Source: Epinephelus fuscoguttatus (Eukaryota; Chordata; Actinopteri; Perciformes; Serranidae). Taken from it: 64,000 nucleotides of DNA. Positions 24,501 to 38,367 of the stretch are shown piece after piece. The stretch is taken from NCBI RefSeq assembly GCF_011397635.1, contig NC_064765.1, positions 34,515,132 through 34,579,131 of the forward strand. The letters run 5' to 3'. Within the stretch, counting starts at the first letter, position 1; each line of letters begins with the position of its first letter. The position numbers and the translations under genes are program-made. The notes under the pieces are model-generated. The model searched no databases, had not been told where the DNA came from, and worked only from the letters and a program-made list of their open reading frames with translations.

Positions 24501-27500
24501 GGGACTGGGGCCTGGAGGGGTGGTCTGGGACGTAGGGACGCACGGCCACAGCTGGAGGTGGATCTGTTCGCTCCGTTTGTGGGGACAAGGGAGAAGGCTG
24601 GGAGCTGGAGCCTGACAGCAGAGACAGAGTACAGAAAATACTGAATTAACACATCATTTCCAAATCCTGCACCCACATCTCCATGACAGACAGATTTTAT
24701 TTGCAGAATTCATCATTCAGTTTCCCTACAATAGAGAGGATTGTTGTATTTTGTTGAAAATGACTGCTTACATAAAATATTTTTAAAAATGTTTATAAAA
24801 AGAACAGTCCTAAAAGTATGGATGGCCAATTCTGCCAGTGTGATTAAAAAAAAAACATCCTGCAACCATAATGTAATTATTCTGAGATACTAACCCCTTA
24901 TTTTGAGATATTAAGTCATTATTTTTAAAAAAGCTTCTCATTATTTTGAGACACTAAGTCATTATTTTGAAATACTTAGTCATTATTTTGATACTACATC
25001 TTTATTTTGAAATACTGAGACATTATTGCGACAGTTTCTCATTATCTTTAGATATTAAGTCATTATTTTGATAGTTTCTTATTATTTTGAAATATTTAGT
25101 CATTACTTTGAGAAAGTTTCACATTATTTAGAGATAATTGTTATTTTGATAAAGTAAGTCAGTATTTTGAGATACTGATAATGAAATAAATTTTACTCTA
25201 TTCTGAGATACCAAGTCATTGTTTTGATAAAGTTCCCTGTTAGTTTGAAATACTACGTCAATATTTCGAGATACTGTCATTATTTTGAAAAACTGACTCA
25301 TTATTTTGAGATTAAGTCATTATTTCGTGAAAGTTTTTCATTATTTTGAAAAACTTACTCATTACTTAAAAAAATAGGTCATTTTGATTAAGTTTCTTAT
25401 TATTTTGAAATACTGAGTCATTACTTTGAGATACTAAGTCATTATTTTGATAGTTTCTCGTTATTTAGAGATACGAAATTGCTATTTTGAAATACAATGT
25501 CAGTATTTTGCGATACTAAGTCAGTTTGAGACAATTTCTCTGTGTTTTGAGATACTAAGTCATTATTTTGAGAAAGTCTTATGATTTTGAATCACTAAGC
25601 ACTTTACCCAGTTTGAGAAAAAATCTCATCATTTTGAGATACGAAGACATTATTTGAAATACCAAGTCAGTCTACTGAGAAACTAACTCAATATTTTGAA
25701 AAGCACCACATTATTTTGAGATATTATCTCAAAAAAGATTTTTATGACAATGACTTATAGGATTCTTGTTTTCAATCGCTGACAGAAAATGGGCTTCCAC
25801 ATTACAGAATAAGCTCAGTATGGTGTTAAGTTACCCTTTAAATCACCTTGGCTTGAATTTGGAGGAACAGAGATCCGTTGCTGTATTTGTTGTGAAGAGG
25901 AAGATGATGAAGAGGAGCATGAGGTGGCATTTGCAGCACTGGATCGGGGCCAGCCCAGTGTACCAGGGGCAGAGCGGGGCAGGGAGCTGGTGGCAGAGTG
26001 ATGCCCTGCCGCCTGGTGGGTGGCACTGGGGTAAGTACCATAACCAGAGGGAAGCTGGTGGGAGGGAGAGACATGGAAATGTGGAGCGAGAGAGAATTTG
26101 AAAAAGATTGCTCTACAGTCTGACTGCATAACCTACTTTCCCTGTGAGCACCTGCATTGCTATTTTGGAAAGAGATATTTCTTGAGTTGAAAAGTTCACA
26201 CAGTCATCTACTGCACTGGTCTTCAAAGTGGGAGCTAGGGTGCCTTTAAATGGCCTCAAGGAGGCTCTTAGCAAACTGATGAATATTTAAATGTCTCTAT
26301 AATATCATTTAGTGGAAATAATAATAATAATTATTAACTGTTATCTCCTCATGTCTGGAGTAGAAGTAGTGCAGTACCTGTTCTGGACTGTTGGTCCTCC
26401 AATCTGACACACTCTTACTGATGCTAGGCCATGATGCTTCATTAGCTAAACAGAGAGAGAGAGTGTTGAGAAGGGGACAAAGGTTAAGGTGGAGAGGAAG
26501 AGGTAAACACAGACACAAACAGACAGGAGAATGACAGAGTACCATGTGCTGTACGCATGGGCAGATTATGAGACAGTGGGCCCCTGGACACAGACATGTA
26601 AAAGAAAAAATGTTGTGTCTTTTTCTGTCATTTTGTGTCTATTCTGATTGTTTTATGTCTCTTTGCAGGTCCTTTGCATCTCTTTTATTTGTCTTTTTGT
26701 GTCTTTTTTTGGTCGGTATATATTCATTTGAGTGCCTCTGACACTTTGGGCCCCTGGACCTGTACTCAGTCGGCCAGTTCAGTAATCTATCCATCACTGT
26801 ACATCAAATGAGGTTAAAGGTGTAGAAGGCACATTGATATGAAGGTAAGTTGTGCTGAGAAGTAGGACTGGACCTGGATGCTAAATAGTCACCTAAATAT
26901 ATGTATTACACTAGCTGCTATATACAGTTTGTCACTCCGGTGGCATAATACCAATATACAAGAGAAAACAACTGCTTAAAATGTAAACATATTATTATCC
27001 ACACATATAGTTTACTCCAAGAACATAAAACATGACAAACTTCACGCTCCATAATCTAGTACCACATCAAAACTGCAATATTGCAATTGTAATTGCAATG
27101 CAATAACTGAAACAGGCTCCAAGTCATTGAGTTATTTTTAAGTCTGGTTTCCACTTGTTTCACCTCAACATAGCATATTGTAATGCAACAAGAAAAGTGC
27201 TACATAGCTTAACAACTACTCTACATGTTTAAATTGGTGAGTGCAGTGTATCCTCCACCGCAAACATGTGTTTAGCATCCTGTAAGTAGTACAGCAATGG
27301 GACTAAAGTATCTCTGATCATGAGCTTGGCTGCAAAATTTATGGGTAGTGTAGTTGTTGTCATGGCAACGTCTGCATCTGATAATAAAAAAGACAAACAA
27401 TCATTCACAGTAACCGGCAGTTGCAGTCATGGTTGCTGCTCTGCTATTTTTACCAGAAGAGTTGTTGGTTAATGTGGGGACAAACTCAGAAACACAGTGA

Positions 27501-30500
27501 GTGCATTCCAAAACCTCAAATAACAGGAAGATGCTGCCTTGGCTCACTGTGCTAAAATACTAAGCTCTGAAACCTGCTGGCTATGTAAAGCAGCAGTTTA
27601 ACCCAGCCTCTGTCTCCACACAGGTGGTGTTACATAACTAACTGGTACACTAAGGTCACTGTACTGGTCAGTTACTAAATCTTGTTCCAGTGTTGCCTAT
27701 TAACCAATGACAATCCTGGAGGTCAGCGGCCACGTTAATGCTTAACAGTTTAACCACAGTAAACTTCCATATAAACTAAAAATGGAAGGAAACAGCCTTG
27801 TGAATCTGAGCTTGTGCTTTAAAACTGATACCATTACTATTTTGGAGTTTATTGCAGCTTACAGGCTTAATATGACTGTGTGCTGAGCATCCTGAAAAAA
27901 TATTTAACAAGACTAAGAGTCCACAGCCATGCTGGCAGTTCAGTCAGGCTGTATTCATAGCAGTGCTTTGAGCTACATGCTAATGTGCTCCACTGACAAT
28001 GTTAAAAAGGTGATGTTTAGCAGGTACTATTTGACATATTTAACATAAGTTCAGCATGTTTGTATGCTAATATTTTTAAACGGATATTCGTTTTGGAGGT
28101 ATTTGTTCATAAACAAAGTAATGGACAAATTAGAATTTTGACCTGATGATGGTGCTAGAAAAGTTAAGCCATCTCCAAAGTGAATACAAACACAAGCTAA
28201 AAAAACATCACCTTACAAGACCTTAGGTTCCCAGGGTCCTTCATCTGTTGACATTAACTAAAATTGTAAGAGATTGGTAAGGGCTAGCTTCAAAGTTCAA
28301 ATTGCAAAAGAACCAAGGGACACAGATGTTTAAAATGTAGTTTGAATGGTAAAAATCTGTTCAGTCATTGTCCGCAAATGTATAGCTTTTGGCCTAAAGT
28401 AGGCTATAAGCGGTAGGTGGTTGATATCAACATACTAACCCAGGGAAATATACATTGAAAATGTAAAGGTCCAGTGTGCAGGGTTAAGTGGCATCTAGTG
28501 GTGAGGTTGTAAATTGCAACCAAATGAAACTTATCTACCATGTGGGAAAACTACGGGGGCCGATGTGAAAATGCGAAAATGTGAATGGACCAATCTAGCA
28601 CCAGTGTTTGATTTCTCCATTCTGGGCTACTGTAGGGACATGGAGGACTCCGTGGAAGAGGGCCCACTCTGTATATAGGAATAAACAGCTTATTCTGAGG
28701 AAATGAAAACTCAGTGATTCTTAGTTTCAGGTGATTATACACGAAGGAAAACATAGTTGTGAAAATTGTATACTATTTCATCCAATATATCCCCCTAAAT
28801 CCTACAAAATAGGACCTTTAACCTAGGGAAAAACATTGCTGACAACATAAAACTCTTTGAAAGGTCTCCTAAATGAGCCTTATTAAGAGATATTGAGCTG
28901 GGGAACACGGGCTCCCACATTAGGGCTTCAATAGAGAATAAAGCTTGATTAGCTGAGTTCTCTCCATTATATGGTGGCTGTGTGCATCTGAAGTCATTAG
29001 AATGGTATACAAAGTTAAATTAAATTAACTTATGTGCACAACATAAAAAAATAAATAAATAATAATCACCTTTTGGGACATTAGGGGCTCCATATAAACC
29101 GACCAACTGCCAGACTGACCGACATTCCCATTCTTAGAGCAATGCGTCCAGCTTGGCTAAAAATAATCTAAAAAGTCTATTGTGGGACATTAAAATTCCA
29201 CTGCTTGTCACAATTGGCTATAATTCAGCATCCATTGTCAGAGTATCATTTTAAGCTGTTACCTAACCACTTGGCTTATCTTTCGGTGGTCCAGCCACGT
29301 CACAGTTTTGGCACATACCACACTAATACTGATTAACTAGTGAGCCTGGGAGTCCTGCAGTCAGTAAACTGTGCTGTACAACCTGTTGACTGCTGCTGTA
29401 ACCTGCTGACCTCAGGAAGAAAAACGGTCACGACAGGAAACAGTCAGCTCTGTGCGAGCTGGAAACTTGGCCATGTGCCTGAGAGCCCAGATTAGAAGCA
29501 GCCACTCAATGTTGTAGAGGAAAGGCAGTACAGTTTACAGGACTGGCACCATCACAGTACACCCTGATGCTAAAGACAAGCGGGGTGGCTCAGGGTCGGT
29601 TTAAGGGTTTTAAGAAGCCTATCAAACTCGCTACTCAAGTCTCTTCTTTAGGTGACATCTAATGTTTTAAATGTCAGTCTCTGTCTTCATGAACTGATGT
29701 TGATTGATGATCACTGGTGGCAACATTCAGTGTATTTCAGAGCATCTGAAATATCATTTAGTTCAAAGAACACAAGCTCAACAGTCAAACACTATAAAAA
29801 GAAGCTACATATGTATGTAGCTAGCTACCAATGTCTTTCAGGGTTGATATTTAGTTGACTTTAGGTTGTGATGTTGGTTGACTAAATTCAGTGACAGGAC
29901 ATCTGTTGCCAGCATCAATTGATGCAGAATATTGATGACAGATGACGTTGATATTTTGTTGGTTTTAAGTCTTTGAAACGTCTCATGCCAATGTCATCTT
30001 GACATAGAATAATGACATTGGTCATAAGGTAAGGCAAACAAAATGTCTTACTGTTGACGTCCACACTGTGAAACTCTAGCGTCTTCAGACATTTAAAATA
30101 TCCATTTAAAATATCGCCAACCCGATTTTCATTCCAACCAAAATTTAATGTCTGTCTGAAGTAAGTGTCCACCTTATCTTTCTAATGTCATTTTGACAGA
30201 TTGATACCACTCTCAAAATATTAAGCTACTATCTGCAGATGTTCAGCTTAGTTTAGCAGAAAGACTGGAAGACTAGAATACTCCAGGAAGTTGCAGACCA
30301 CAACCAAGATATAATCTCTCCCACAAAGCCCATGAAATGGCAAGGTGTTATTTTTATATAGAGGTACGTATACTGAGCTAAGCTAATTTGGGATCTTGAC
30401 AATAAACATACATACATGAGAGTGGAATCTGTCTTTCATCTAACTTTTGGCAGGAAAGCAATGAAGCGTATTTCCCAAAATGTCGAACGGTTCCTCCAAG

Positions 30501-33500
30501 ATAAATGAATAGGTTATTTAAAGATTAATCAGTACTACATCTGAAGGTCCAAGGTGTATAATTTAGGGGGATTTAGTAGCATGAAGTAGGGAGGACTGCA
30601 GATTGCAACCAGCTTAAATTTATCCAGGTTACAAATCCCTCAGTGTTGACTGTTCAGGAGGTTTTCATGGGGAGCCGAATTATCCATAAAGGTCTCTTCT
30701 TCTCCAAAACAAACTGCCCCAGTGTTTTAAACCGGCAAAATGCATTTCAGGTGACAAATAAGTGTTTCAATGACGCTGGCATATCAAAGATAGCTCGCTA
30801 GCCCAGCATCTGCTAGTGTGTGCTCACCTTTTTCTCTGTTAACTTAATATCCAGACTTTGGAAAGTTTTTATCGGGAGTCGAGTTATCCACAAATGTATC
30901 CCTCTCTCAAAAACAAACAAACAAAACCATTTTTTTTAACCAGTAAAAGCACTGAATGAAACAGTTTAATGTTAAAAAATCAGTGTTTTTCCAAAGCTCT
31001 TGTTGTGGAGGGGCTGCTAAGTATGGTGGCCAACACAAAAACGTTTAAATCCCTATCTAGAGCCAGTGTTTTGTTTGTCTGGCTACTGTAGAAACATGGC
31101 AATGCAACATAGCGATCTCCACAGACAAGGACCCATTCTCTATGTAGATATAAGCAGCTCATTCTAAGGACACTGACTGGACCAGATGTGTTGGTTAATA
31201 AAAATACAAGTCAGTTTTTTCTCTAAACAGAAGCACCAACATTTTCGAAGACTTTCCTGTTGATCATTAATGAAGCCTCCTCATAGGAAATTAAAAAGAG
31301 TTTTTGTTTCAGAAAAGGCCCTGGCTGTTACAACTTTCAAGCAAATATTAGTTTAAGTTATTAGAATATGAAACCATCTCAGGATTTTCAATGAATAAAT
31401 AAACAATTCATGTGTATTGTAATGCTAATGGGAATGCATGGAATTATGATCTGACTTTAGACTGCTATGCTTATATTATATTAGCATTCATACAGTATAA
31501 TAGATATTCAACACTCACATTTGTTAGAGAGCCTTAATCTATCCGATGACAGCAACAACAGCTGCTGTGACTCCCCCCCTAACCCCCCTTACCTAAAATC
31601 TCTGGTTATCTGACTCACACACACAGACTGAGTACACAGACTGTGTATAGCTACAAGCGTACCTCAGACTTCCTGTCATTCATTTGTTGTGTCATTTGTT
31701 CTATTGTTGACATGATTTACAACTGTGTGTTTTCCACATTACAGAAGCTGGGACAATAAATAGAGCTGTGGCATTTGCTTTGGCATTCAGGAGCACAGTG
31801 GGATCTGTATCAGTGCTAGTTCAAGACTCTTTACTTATACCCAGTAGTTAAACTAAGTGAGTAAAAATGCTTTGCCTTTCCAGCCTGGGTGTACTGATAT
31901 ATGACTATATAGGCAGGACAAGTGTCAGAGTGGCCCGCTGAATGAGAGTGGCCTGATACAACATGGTCAGTGGTTAATGAGGCAAGGTAATGCTTTGTTG
32001 ACGAAGCTGATTCTAGCTATGTGGACAGGTGTTGACATTAATAAGTTAAGCTAGTGTGATTATTAACTAGACTCAAAAACATGCTATGTTAAAGGAACCT
32101 TTTCACATCTTGCAGAGAGTAGATGAGAAAACTCATACCAACCTGGTGTCTGAAGGGTAAATCAGGCTATTGAATGGCCATTATCAGTGGTTATAAGCAT
32201 TATAGATATAAGTTAGAAGGGGCCTGCCACACCTGCTAATAGGTTCCGGAGGCCATTATCAGGCCATGAAAGGGCCATTTACATTTAATGATAGGCTGCA
32301 ACCTCTTCTGACTGTATAATTATGACAGGAGCAAGGGAGGAAGTCAAGTGACGTTGTATAAAGAGCAAGAAAGTTGGCGACGGTCAAGCGAAAGGGAAGG
32401 GTAGTGAATGGGTCAAACAAACGCAGGATTTTCACCCAGGAGAGCAGGTGTCATATTCCCTGTGAAACCAAATGTCATCGCAGACTTATTTTGACCAGAG
32501 ACGACAGTTGTTTTAAATGACATACCCTGATATGTTTTCCTAAACCTAATCATATAGTTTTTGCACCTACACATAACATAAGTGAGTGTGAAAACTAACA
32601 AAATGGCTTCCAGGGCTAAAGTTCCTAAAATGGCGACTTGAGGCTGGCTCCAGAACATAAGTCAATCCCCATGGACACCAATGTTAAAACGCCCAACTTT
32701 ACAGCAGAAATAAAGATACAGCCTGTTGCAGTAAAAGGTTTTGGTCTCTGTTACTCTAATCCCCCTTCCTTGACAACTGTATGGGGGGTGAGTTTTAATA
32801 TAACTCAGCCATTAACATTTTATCAAGGCATAAAGTTATGCATAATTAAGGGTGGGTCCGCTTTACGTGACAGGCTGTCACTCAAGGTGAGGCATCACCA
32901 CAGTCTATAAGCTAGATCTGTCCCTTGCTCCTCCACAGCTCCACCCTCTCATCCATATATGGTCAATTCTGGCTCCAAATAACCAAGATGGCGATAGGTG
33001 AAATGCCAAATGCAAGGCTTCAAAATAGGAGTCCACAAACCACTAGGTGAGGGCGGAACGGTGGTGTGGTGGTTAGCACTCTCGCCTCACAGCAAGAGGG
33101 TTGCCGGTTCGATCCCGGGCGTGGGAGCCCTTCTGTGCAGAGTTTGCATGTTCTCCCCGTGTCAGCGTGGGTTCTCTCCGGGCACTCCGGCTTTCTCCCA
33201 CAGTCCAAAGACATGCAGTTTAACTTAATTAGGTAATTAGGTAACTCTAAATTGTCCATAGGTATGAATGTGAGCGTGAATGGTTGTCTGTCTCTATGTG
33301 TGTCAGCCCTGCGATCGTCTGGCGACCCGTCCAGGGTGTACCCCCCCGCAACCCTCAAGAGGATGAAGCGGTTAGAAAATGAATGAATGAAACCACAAGG
33401 GATGTAACAACCTTTGAACGAAATAGTATGGCAGGCCCCTTTTAACCGATGTCTATGAAATAACAGCCATTTAATGGGCTGATAACATCCGAAGTCGGTT

Positions 33501-36500
33501 ACATAAATATGACGCTTTAGTCAAGTGACAGAAGCTTAGCATAAAGACTGGGGGAAACAGTTACAATTCTCACATCAGGTAAGAGGACATGGAGGTCTAA
33601 TTGAATGTGGGTCTCAGTCTAGACTGTGATTTGTCCTCAGTTTATTTTCTTATGCTGCGTTTCCCAACCCAGAGCAGCTGCTGGCTATCAGATGTCATGT
33701 CTGTGCCCTCATACACATGGCCCGAACATTTTGAGGTCATTTTCTGTAGCTGATTCAATTATGTTCTCCTAACCATCTGTTCTGTATAGTTAGACAAAAT
33801 CACTTCACAGCATTCTTGGTGTGACTGCGCCTTTCCATTCTTCAACCAAAGACTCAATCTGAGGCCACAACTACACTAACACATAAGCATTTTAGAACGT
33901 TCTCAGAATTTATCTAGGTCCATACTAACACTGGGAATGCACATGCCAACGTAAACAGGTGGCAGATTGTTTACTCAGCCGTTGGTTGCTCAGTTACAGA
34001 AAATGCAATGGTGAAAAAAAGTGATGGTGAAAAGTAAAACCACCGATTTCTTTGCTTGGACAGATGACGAGGTGGAATTGTTACTAAAAGTAACACAAGT
34101 ATGGCAGTCAAGGTGGAGCAAACAGATTGGAAGTTGTTACAAAGCAAATATGGTCTGGCCAGGAGCATCATCCATCACCAGAGGTAGCCATGGCAATGGG
34201 AAAGGATGAAATCACATAAGGAAAGTAGACCTAGCTATTATGTTTTGGCTTGACAAGCTGTGACTGATAAGACCCGATAGGGAAGCAAACGTGGGTATCT
34301 GCGTGGGTATCAGGGTTAGCATTGTTTTTTAAGGCGTCCATTTAAAGGGTTCCAAAATGCAGGGGTAATGTGGACACTAGGTATAAATATAGCAATAGTT
34401 AAGCATTTAAACATGAAAACATATTAGTGTGGATGTAGCCCAAGATAATGTCTACTTTGGGATTAAGGCTCAACACTTGTGTTGAAATCATGCAGGAAAT
34501 ACTTCCAACAGACCCACTACACCTTCAGGTGCAGGTGAAGGAGTGAGGAGTGAGGTGCTGCTAATCTATCACCAATGAAGCTAGTGGTGAGTAAATTTCT
34601 CTAGCGCCTTCTTGGGACTCACTGTTGTTACTGTCGCCCGCCTGAGGGGACCGAGGTCCCTCCCACGTCTCAGTGGGCTCTGACAGGACGATGTCTAAAT
34701 CTGACACTTTCCACTGGCTGGGAGGCTTCCTGATGCCACTCCTTTCCTCCTCTGCATGGCCACACCACCACAAGGAACAGTAACAAGACCAACCACGACA
34801 GCGACAACCACCGAAACCACATCAACACCAACATGAACATCATCACCATGACATCACAGTTGCATCACAGGACAGTAATAGTCATAACAGCAACCACCAC
34901 CACAACATGAACGAGTGACAAAACAATAATCACCAATAACATTAACACATCACATTTAAGATAACGTCAACAACGACAGATAAGGGAAGAGGAGAAAGAG
35001 GAGCCAACAGACAGGAAAAGGAAACAGACAGCACGTTAGAGACAGAGATATAAGATAACAGATATAAGAGAGTCTGAAATAAACGGAGGCAAACAAAGTC
35101 TTGTACAGTGCTTTAGAATAATAAAGAAAGCTAAATCTGCCAACCTGAGAGGGAGCGGATGTGGCTGAGCGGGGTGGGTTTGGACGGTGGGTCAGCGGGC
35201 AGGGGGTACCCCACCTCCTGTCTCCCCTCCGCTGGAACCTGGATGTAGGGGCAAACAGCAGCTACCCGCCCTGAAACCCCACCGCCTGGGTGGGAAGAGG
35301 ACTGAGGCGAGGACAGGCCTCCTCCATTCATACGACTCAACTGAGATGGTGCAAAGATAGACAAAAAGAATTAGACCTACAGTAACTGCCAAGCTAACTT
35401 TAAACCAGCCGTCAAGAGAAATGAAATGCAGATAATGTGTGTTTCCATTAGATGATTAGTTGTGTACTTCTGCTCTCTTCTTATGCAGTCGTTCTCTCAG
35501 GTCTCCGATGCGTTGGTCCATCACTGTCACCTGGGCGTTCCTCTTGTTCAGCAGCTCCTTATTCTGGGCCAACTTGCTGCTCTGCTCCAGGTTGTGACGG
35601 TTACGAGCCTGAAATGCACAGCATTAGATTTCTTATACACTCTGTTCTGTGAGAACGATCTCTGTTTTCTGAAAGTAAGAGATTATGAGAAGGTGTATTT
35701 TACCTGCAGCTCCTGGTAGAGTTTCCTCAGCTCCAGGGCTGCAGGGCCAGACAAGGGGGATCCTTTCTGGCCAGTGGGTGCCCCCTGGGACCCGGTGGGT
35801 GGCCCCTGCGCTGGTGCAACAGAGTGCATCTGAAGGCGTCCTCTCCTCAAATCCTCCAACTGCTGGGTCAACTGTTAAAACCATTTCGAAAGAATTTGAC
35901 GTCTTAGCTGACTCGGTTCTGCTTGATTTTGACCTCAGTGACAAACAACCCTCCACATTACCTGATCGACTCTGGCCACAGCAGACTGCAGCTCGGCCTG
36001 CTTCTCCTGAAACAGGCTGCTGACATGGTCGATCTCTGCAGCTGGACACAGACACCAGGAGAGGGTGGAGAAATACAAGTCAGTCAGTTAATGTTTGCAT
36101 GCCTGCACACTTCTATGTACCTTTATGTAGTCTATACCCCATATCATAATTTACTGTCTTCTCACTTCTGCTTTTTTGGAAATGACACAGTGACCATGAC
36201 ATTTAAGCTGAGTGTATTCTCAGCTGAATTTGTGCACAGGCTTCCCTCCTGAATGCTGCAGCAGCAAGACTATTACACTATTGTAGCATGAGTCAGTCGT
36301 GATAAACTGCAGTGCCTGTAATCCAGAGACATAATCTCTGCAGTGTGTTTCAGCTCACAGAGGTTTCCGTTGATCAGTTTGCTGTAGTCGACTTGTCCTC
36401 TCATGGCTCGGATCTTCTTCAGCTTGGCTTCCTGAGTCTCCACTCGCTCCTTCAGACGCTGCAGCTTCTCAGCTTCAGACTGAACAAGAGAGAAGAAGAA

Positions 36501-38335
36501 AAGACACAAGCTTAATGTCCATTAGACTTTTCATTTCATTTTTAATCAGCTTTTAACGTGACAACAATATAAATAATTGTGTTTAATTAACTTGAGTTGA
36601 TTAATAGGCTGTATTGTAAAGTCCCCTTGCTATAACAAACTTAGAAACACTCCCTTTACAGATGGCAGTTAATGAACAAGCAATACGGTACATATGTAGG
36701 ATGAAGCGTTTCAACCTCAAAGACTAACCTTGATCTGTATCTAAGTGACTAATAGTAACAACATTTTTTTTATATTGGTCTAGTCTAAAGTTAAAGTGTT
36801 GCAGCACTGCGGCCATGTTTGCTGGTAGGTTTGAAGACAGTGTTTTAGGGGCTGTGTGTGGTTAAACACAAAGGATTTTATTGTTTAGCAAAAAGGTCTA
36901 TCTCTGTAGGGATCCTTTCCATGTTGTCAGAAACTTAGAATAACAATCTGAGCCTGTCAGTGGCAAAACAAACACGAGTGGCAGGATAAATGTGCCCTGA
37001 GTGGTTACATTGCAGCCTGCTGGCTGCAGCAGTCTTGCTTAATACTGGATCAATTTTTAAAACTGTTGTTTCTATTAGTCAGTTAGACACAAAAAGAAGA
37101 TAGGGTCCAGGTTGAAAAATGCAGAACTTATCCTGCCCTGGTGCCTTGAAGAACATTTTTTTTAAGACTGATAGAAGACAGACAGACATATGGAGCCCAC
37201 CTGTGTCTGTCCTTGGTTAGATCTGCCTCCCTGGTGAAGGTACCTCAGTCTCTGCTCCTGGAAAATACAAAAGATAAGGGCACGTTTGAGATTTTTTTCC
37301 TTTTTCTTTCATGAAGCACTTTATTTTTGTGGATTTGTTTGTCACCATTACTCAAAATGGACGAGGTCATGTTCTTCTACAAATAGTGAGTCTTCTCAAC
37401 TACTAACTAAAGTGATGGAGTTAGACATGAACACAAACATTTTTGAAGTTAGAAGCATTTTGATTTCACATGAAAAATATCCGTTTCTTTGGGCCTTACT
37501 TCTCTCACTGTTTTGAAGTGTCAGTTTGCAAGCACAGGAGGGGGAATTGATTTATTGATCCAAGTTTGTCTGACTTCGCTATGATAGGTCCGATATGCCC
37601 CCTTTCAGCTTGTTAGTATTGGGCCTTTTCCTGGTTGACCTATTTCATCACTTGATTAGCTACAGTTAGCTGGTGGCACACTGGTACCATGTTGGACAAC
37701 TTTACAGCTCTGTATATTTCACACGTCCAAATGTAAACCGTTCTTGATGTAGATATCACCGTGTTGTTACTGGCTTCTTCTTCTGTTATGCATTTAATGC
37801 TGTTCTTCTTCTGAGTCAAAGCCTGGGGTGGAACATGTGCAGAGTGCCTAGGCCAGTTTAGTTCAGATTGACTGTATACACGCAGGAGTAGTTCAACTCC
37901 CAATTGCATAATCTAGGTGTGTTAGTCCGATTTTGAGAAATTCGATTTGGTACGATTCCAGTCAGACTTACATGTTTACATGTATTTTAACAGTCTGGTT
38001 CTAGTCGGACAATCCCAATAAACTGATTTTCTCTAATGTCATGTAAACGTACTGACTGAAAAAGTCACTTGTATCAGCACTGTGATCACCTTGCCACTAT
38101 GTCACCACATCAAGTAAAATATCTGAAATATATTAATATTTAATAATGTACTGATTTTCATTTATTTTGGAAACACACATTATAAAGCAAATAGCCTACA
38201 AAGGAGGAACAGACAGACATACAGACAGACAGAGAGGGGGGCCTGTGTGATGCTGACTGAGGCAGTTTACACCTCTCTCTGTATCGTGCTGGCACGTAGT
38301 ACAGCTGACCTGTGTGTCTCTATCAACACACACAG

Positions 38336-38367
<32 letters not shown>

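Larger units (their letters stand above)
26446..34622. other. ppp1r13b: ppp1r13b intron W10-W11 (8.2 kb)
   Basis: No exon supported. It holds a TTTTGTGTCT-rich low-complexity stretch (about 26610-26740), MITE copies (28464-28821 and about 30544-31185) and a SINE (33051-33389). Confidence 0.55.

Noticed and set aside
24870..25740. CRISPR-like array of short repeats
   Set aside because: Units are degenerate, tandem without unique spacers, and in a vertebrate intron; it is a minisatellite.
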